Positions 35,364-39,284 of a stretch of 39,284 nucleotides of DNA are shown in pieces (positions within the stretch are counted from its first letter, which is position 1; every line of letters starts with the position of its first letter). Under the pieces are notes generated by a model. It did no database searches, had not been told where the DNA came from, and saw only the letters and a program-made list of their open reading frames with translations. Origin of the DNA: JAFDZO01 sp041859205 (GTDB lineage: Bacteria; Bacteroidota; Ignavibacteria; Tepidaquicellales; Tepidaquicellaceae). The position numbers were made by a program, and so were the translations under genes. The stretch spans positions 1 through 39,284 of the forward strand of contig JBHEKU010000313.1 in the NCBI GenBank assembly GCA_041859205.1, read 5' to 3'.

Positions 35364-37619
35364 CTATGCATTATGTTTTTCTTCAGGCTTCTGGTTTTGA
35401 TAATAGTAGTAATAGTTGTAATAATAACCGTATGAAGACTTGAAGTTAAAGTTATTCAATACAGCACCAAGCATGTTATGAGGATTAATAGAACTCAATC
35501 TAATGTAACTCTTAATAAATGCATCAAATGGTGTCTTATTTGCCTGAGCAACAAGAATAGTACCATCAGTCATATTAAACAAAATTTCCGCATCTGTAAC
35601 AGTTATAAATGGAGGTGAGTCAAGAACAATAATATCATATTTTTCTCTCATATCAGATAGAAAATTTTTCATCTGAATTGATCCCAAAAGTTCTGATGGA
35701 TTTGGCGGAATTGTACCGCTTGGTATGAACCACATATTTTCCTGTTGAGTCTTTTTTACTATATCTTCGAAAGCAACATTTTTAAATAAATAATCACTTA
35801 AGCCCGGATATCTGTCAGTACCGATCGCCGCGTGTGCCCTTGGTTTTCTCAAGTCACAGTCTACTAACAATACTTTTTTATTTGATTGTGCAAAAGTACC
35901 TGCTAAGTTCAATGCAACAACTGTTTTTCCTTCTGAAGGAATCGAACTTGTAATAAGAATAGTTTTAATGGGTTCTGATTCCAGCTTGGAAAATTCTACG
36001 CGGGTACGAAGAGCTTTGAATGACTCTGCAATGGGTGATTTTGGTTTTAAAGCAACCATAAATTCAGAGCCAGCAATTGACTTATCTGTCATTCCTTCAA
36101 TATTAGGAATCCAAGAAAGAACACTCATACCTCTATTTTCTATTTGGTCCGGTGTTTTTATACTTCTATCAAGGAAGTTTCGTGTGAATGCAAATATTAA
36201 GCCTAAAGCTAAACCTATAAACAATCCTGAAATGATAATGATACTTTTCTTTGGTTTAACGGCGCCAAAATCATCGATACCCGGATCCAAAAGAATAGCA
36301 TTACCAATTCTGGCTCTTTCGTTAATAGTAGCTTCCTGATATTTTTCTTCAAGTATTAAATACAATTTTTCTGATGAAGTTGCTTCTCTTTGAAGCTTTG
36401 CAAGCTCTATACTTTCTGACGGAAGCTTCGCAAAATCTCCTTCATATCTTTTTAAATAATTTGAAAGTGAAGATGATTTAGATTTCAACGACTGAACTTG
36501 TATGCTTGAATTAAGAATTTTTTCAGTGAGCAATCTTTTCTCTTCCGGAGTATTGGCAAGAACACCTGCTGATAATTCGGAAACTTTATCTTGAAGATTT
36601 CTTTTAAGCTCATTGATTCTTAAATTCGCGTCTTCAATAACTTTTTCTTTGACCGCGGGATCTTTTATTGTTGTGTTTTCAATGTCTCGTTTTACTTCAT
36701 ATTCTGCTATTTGACGCTGAAACTCTTCTATATATGATTTTGAAACCTGACCTTGAATATAATCATACAAATTCGGATCAATTTTTTTAAGTTCATTTCG
36801 TAAAGTGCCAAGACCGTTTTCCGATGCCCTTAACTCTATATCAGCTGCATTCTTCTCAGCATCATATTGAGAGATTATCCTGACAAGATTTTCTGCCTGA
36901 GCATCTAAAATTAGCAGCCCAGTTCTTTTCTGGAAATCCTCAAGCTTTGCTTCTGCAATATCAAGCTCGGCAAATTTCTTTTCTTTTTCTGCAGCAAGAA
37001 ACTGCTTTACAGCAGTAATATCCTGCCTTGATAAATCTTTTAAATAATTTATATATGTATCAGTATATGCAAGTGTAATAAGTTGAGCCTCTTTAAATGA
37101 AGGACTTTCAACACTAATTTCAACCGCATCAAGTCCTTTTTTCTGTGCAATACCAACAATGCCTATTAACGCTTTTCTTAAATTTTCCTGACTAATAAAA
37201 GATATATCTCCTTTCTTAGATTTGCTTATAAGAAAAGAAAAATCAGTATAGTCAGTAACATGTTTCAAAGAGTCTAAAATTGAAGTTGCACCGACATCTC
37301 TAATATAAAAACTTTTTAACACTTCTATCTGATTCAGAATATATCTTTCAGTTCTATAATCTCCAAGTTCACCAAAAGGGTTTTCAAGAATACTTCCTTT
37401 TGGGTTATCAATCTTCAATATAGTTGTCGAACGATATATATTCTTTGCAAAGAACAAGTATGTGAAAGTGCAAAGTACAGAAACTGTAAAAATAAGCAGA
37501 ATAGGAAGCATATTACTGCGAATCACATTTATATAAAATTTAAAATCATCACCCTGCTCTAGCTTAAATGATTCTAAAAATTCTTTATTCGCTTCAGAAT
37601 TGCTGGTTTTTTTCTCCAT
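35364..37619 (-). CDS. wzc: Wzz-Wzc type polysaccharide co-polymerase and BY-kinase
   Basis: The 751-residue protein has two membrane segments (about 37-58 and 459-479) enclosing a long coiled-coil periplasmic domain, then a cytoplasmic tyrosine kinase: Walker A SSIPSEGKT at 558-566, Walker A-prime LLVDCDLRKPR at 584-594, Walker B IIVLDSPP at 663-670. The tail is a dense tyrosine cluster with nine Tyr between 730 and 740, the usual autophosphorylation site. It controls chain length and export of the polymer. No cognate Wzb-like phosphatase gene is seen in the window. It follows the zinc-ribbon gene by 47 bases. Confidence 0.95.
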   Translation of the reverse strand: MEKKTSNSEANKEFLESFKLEQGDDFKFYINVIRSNMLPILLIFTVSVLCTFTYLFFAKNIYRSTTILKIDNPKGSILENPFGELGDYRTERYILNQIEVLKSFYIRDVGATSILDSLKHVTDYTDFSFLISKSKKGDISFISQENLRKALIGIVGIAQKKGLDAVEISVESPSFKEAQLITLAYTDTYINYLKDLSRQDITAVKQFLAAEKEKKFAELDIAEAKLEDFQKRTGLLILDAQAENLVRIISQYDAEKNAADIELRASENGLGTLRNELKKIDPNLYDYIQGQVSKSYIEEFQRQIAEYEVKRDIENTTIKDPAVKEKVIEDANLRINELKRNLQDKVSELSAGVLANTPEEKRLLTEKILNSSIQVQSLKSKSSSLSNYLKRYEGDFAKLPSESIELAKLQREATSSEKLYLILEEKYQEATINERARIGNAILLDPGIDDFGAVKPKKSIIIISGLFIGLALGLIFAFTRNFLDRSIKTPDQIENRGMSVLSWIPNIEGMTDKSIAGSEFMVALKPKSPIAESFKALRTRVEFSKLESEPIKTILITSSIPSEGKTVVALNLAGTFAQSNKKVLLVDCDLRKPRAHAAIGTDRYPGLSDYLFKNVAFEDIVKKTQQENMWFIPSGTIPPNPSELLGSIQMKNFLSDMREKYDIIVLDSPPFITVTDAEILFNMTDGTILVAQANKTPFDAFIKSYIRLSSINPHNMLGAVLNNFNFKSSYGYYYNYYYYYQNQKPEEKHNA

Positions 37620-37666
37620 AAACAGATGTTACATTTTAGATATTGAAATTAAAAATGGTGTAATAC

Positions 37667-37945
37667 TCAAAGGAATTTTTCCAGATAATAATAAATTATT
37701 AGTGCTGTAGAACAAGTTATTACCACGTATAATATTAAAGTTCTTAACCAGTGTTTAGCCAGCTTTAATGTAAAATATCTTCCTTTCCATTGGCAGTTCT
37801 TGCAAAAAAATAATTTAAAGAAAAATAGTTTTGCTAATTTATCTTTAAAACCTTGTGAACGATATTTCTTTAAAGTACCTGTTGCACCGCAATTAACGCA
37901 TTTAGAAAATTCCGGTCTGGATGTTTTTATTAATTTAAATTCCAT
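37667..37945 (-). CDS. Small zinc-ribbon protein with C-terminal membrane helix, unknown function
   Basis: This 92-residue protein has two Cys-x2-Cys pairs (KCVNCGA near 16-20 and FCKNCQW near 47-51) that could hold one zinc, Lys-rich segments between them, and one hydrophobic helix near the C-terminus (about 70-87, LILYVVITCSTALIIYYYL). It starts at ATG five bases after the SLBB gene and precedes the BY-kinase, so it is embedded in the export module. I do not recognise a family. A cytoplasmic zinc ribbon anchored beside the kinase is the simplest reading. Confidence 0.7.
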   Translation of the reverse strand: MEFKLIKTSRPEFSKCVNCGATGTLKKYRSQGFKDKLAKLFFFKLFFCKNCQWKGRYFTLKLAKHWLRTLILYVVITCSTALIIYYYLEKFL

Positions 37946-37950
37946 AGGGA

Positions 37951-38484
37951 TTAATAGTTTCTTGAAATCGTAAGGACCAATATCCCAAGTGAAATCAGAA
38001 CTGATGATATAGATAAAATAAAGCTAAGGTTATCTCTAAAAAAATATCTGGGACTCCCGGGTATTAATACAATATCGCCTGAAATTAACACCGGATTATT
38101 TTTGGGCCGTGAATTAATTCTCTCACCCCATAAATAATCGTTATAGTTCAGATTAATTATCTGGCCTTCGGTAATTTTTAATGTGTCATTTTTGGGTCTG
38201 ATAATTCTTACATCTTCAAGATTTGAGTCCTGAATTGGCCCGCCACCCAATGTTACTAAGTCTATAAAAGTTGTCCCTTTTGGTATCAAATACTTACCGG
38301 GATTTTTTACATAACCCCACAAGTTTACTTCTATATTCACTCTTTCCTTATCTGAATAGTTATAATAGTTCGCACCTGCAATCTTCAGCTCTTCGGGACC
38401 AATTTTGTCCTTTCCATCCTGTGCAAACAACTTTACAGTCAAAGAAAATACTAAGAAAGAAAATATTAAAAATTTTAATTTCAT
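37951..38484 (-). CDS. SLBB-domain polysaccharide export protein, short form
   Basis: The 177-residue protein has a signal peptide ending near LFAQ (about 21-22), one SLBB domain (EVNLWGYVKNPGKYLIPKGT, then FIDLVTLGGGP and a final DIVLIPGSP) and a C-terminal membrane helix (about 153-173). The Poly_export domain of full Wza proteins is missing. It probably forms or adapts the periplasmic part of the export channel next to the BY-kinase. A full Wza may lie upstream of the window. It starts at ATG after a 107-base gap. Confidence 0.85.
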   Translation of the reverse strand: MKLKFLIFSFLVFSLTVKLFAQDGKDKIGPEELKIAGANYYNYSDKERVNIEVNLWGYVKNPGKYLIPKGTTFIDLVTLGGGPIQDSNLEDVRIIRPKNDTLKITEGQIINLNYNDYLWGERINSRPKNNPVLISGDIVLIPGSPRYFFRDNLSFILSISSVLISLGILVLTISRNY

Positions 38485-38541
38485 TTATTTTTTAGGTTAA
38501 AAATTGATAATTGTGGGTATAAAAAATATAAAAACAGGAAT

Positions 38542-38554
38542 CTATGTCTCATAG
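38542..38554. promoter_or_regulatory. Small perfect inverted repeat upstream of the export genes
   Basis: CTATG-TCT-CATAG is a 5-base perfect inverted repeat with a 3-base centre in the 107-base gap between the aminotransferase stop and the SLBB gene start. It could be an operator half-site pair or a weak hairpin, but it has no T-run for a terminator and such short repeats arise by chance. Confidence 0.2.
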
Positions 38555-38591
38555 GTTTCAAAAGAAATGCAAAAATAAATTAAATTGAATT

Positions 38592-39284
38592 TTAAAGTAT
38601 GATTGAACTTAGTCTTGAAGCAATATAAGATATTTCTTCCTCGTTTAAGCCCGGAAACAACGGAAAAGCAATAGTGCACTTTTCTGCAATTAATGAATTT
38701 ATACAATCAGTATCAATTAAATTGTACTTCTTTTTATAATAACTTTGATGAGAAACAGAATGTGTTCCCTGTCTGGTCATAATTCCTGCGTCTTCTAATT
38801 TTTGCATCAGATTATTTCGCATAGCAAAAATTTTCTCAAGATTATTTTTATTTATCTCTTCAGGAACAAACAAACATACATAAGACTGAAAACTATGAAC
38901 GTAATCTTTTTCTGTAGCCCGTAGTTTTAAGAATTTAATATCCTTAAAATATTTATCGTACAACCCTGCAATTCTTTTTCTTTCCTCAAGCAAAAAATCG
39001 ATTTTCTTCATTTGTGATACGCCTAATGCAGCGTGCATATCCGTCATTCTGAAATTATAACCTAAATTATCATAGTCTGAAAGCAGAAACGGTAAATCTT
39101 TTTTATCCGATGCTCCGTGATTTCTCAAACTTCTGCATAATGAATCTTTATCATTATCATTTGTGGTTATCATTCCGCCTTCACCCGTTGTAATTGATTT
39201 TCGTGGATGAAACGAAAAACATCCGTAATCTCCGAATGTTCCGCAGTGCCTTCCTTTGTAATATGAACCCAGCGCGCATGCAGC
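38592..39284 (-). CDS. DegT/DnrJ/EryC1/StrS-family sugar aminotransferase, 5' part cut by the right window edge
   Basis: The frame stays open to the window edge, giving 230 residues of the C-terminal part. An internal ATG at 39173 is not the start: upstream in the same frame come GDYGCFSFHPRKSITTGEGG, with the PLP lysine codon at 39198-39200, followed by MITTND, RNHGASDK and YNFRMTDMHAALG, all typical of this family. These enzymes move an amino group from glutamate to a keto-sugar nucleotide. SFHPRK-ITTGEGG is more like ArnB/PseC-type members than the SFNGNK-type I associate with LegC, so a LegC role is possible but not favoured. Confidence 0.9.
   Translation of the reverse strand, partial: AACALGSYYKGRHCGTFGDYGCFSFHPRKSITTGEGGMITTNDNDKDSLCRSLRNHGASDKKDLPFLLSDYDNLGYNFRMTDMHAALGVSQMKKIDFLLEERKRIAGLYDKYFKDIKFLKLRATEKDYVHSFQSYVCLFVPEEINKNNLEKIFAMRNNLMQKLEDAGIMTRQGTHSVSHQSYYKKKYNLIDTDCINSLIAEKCTIAFPLFPGLNEEEISYIASRLSSIIL

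Noticed and set aside
1..39284. CRISPR arrays, tRNA or rRNA genes, insertion sequences, attachment sites
   Set aside because: No regularly spaced repeats, transposase-like frames or RNA-gene signatures were seen; nearly every base is in a polysaccharide gene.

Overview
The window is almost wholly one surface-polysaccharide (capsule, O-antigen or exopolysaccharide) biosynthesis locus. All 33 genes I can support lie on the minus strand, so transcription runs from high to low coordinates. Gaps are short: the longest is about 200 bases and many genes overlap by 1-8 bases. The DNA is AT-rich (about one third GC by eye), Shine-Dalgarno sequences are rarely visible, and TTG starts are frequent. Together with the gene families (a Bacteroidota-style sugar transferase lacking its membrane helix, a bi-domain oxidoreductase, an MBOAT/SGNH acyltransferase pair), this suggests the Bacteroidota/Ignavibacteriota (FCB) group. 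That placement is inference. I saw no rRNA, tRNA, CRISPR array, IS element or origin.

Layout in transcription order. (1) 39284-35364, export: a DegT-type aminotransferase cut by the right edge, an SLBB-only export protein, a small zinc-ribbon membrane protein, and a Wzz/Wzc-type BY-kinase. (2) 35314-25913, a legionaminic-acid-type nonulosonate operon: LegB dehydratase, LegF cytidylyltransferase, a HisF-like/HisH-like/WbuX-like acetamidino trio, an ATP-grasp ligase, a HAD phosphatase, LegI synthase, LegG hydrolysing 2-epimerase and PtmE-like nucleotidyltransferase. From legF to ptmE nearly every junction is a 4-8 base start/stop overlap. (3) 25888-23219: Wzx flippase and Wzy polymerase. (4) 23126-17846: a methyltransferase, a GT4 transferase, CapF and CapG of the UDP-L-FucNAc route, and a hexapeptide acyltransferase. 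(5) 17846-11777: two asparagine-synthase-type amidotransferases flanking one protein made of two tandem GT4 enzymes. (6) 11763-998: bi-domain oxidoreductase, MBOAT and SGNH O-acylation pair, a six-hairpin protein, a glutaminase-amidotransferase fusion, a CE4-like deacetylase, a second hexapeptide acyltransferase and a DUF354 glycosyltransferase. (7) 801 to the left edge: the start of a sugar transferase that begins at TTG and is cut by the window edge.

Working model (inference): the locus makes a Wzx/Wzy-dependent polymer. Its repeat unit probably contains a CMP-activated legionaminic-type nonulosonate, possibly acetamidino-modified, plus L-FucNAc, and is decorated by O-acetyl, N-acyl, methyl and amide groups. 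Two different solutions to sugar amidination occur in the same locus: separate HisH/HisF/WbuX subunits, and a single chain fusing a GlmS/PurF-type glutaminase to a WbpG-type synthetase. I could not recognise LegC (unless it is the partial aminotransferase), LegH, CapE, a Poly_export-domain Wza or a known nonulosonate transferase. They may lie outside the window or be replaced by unrecognised proteins here.
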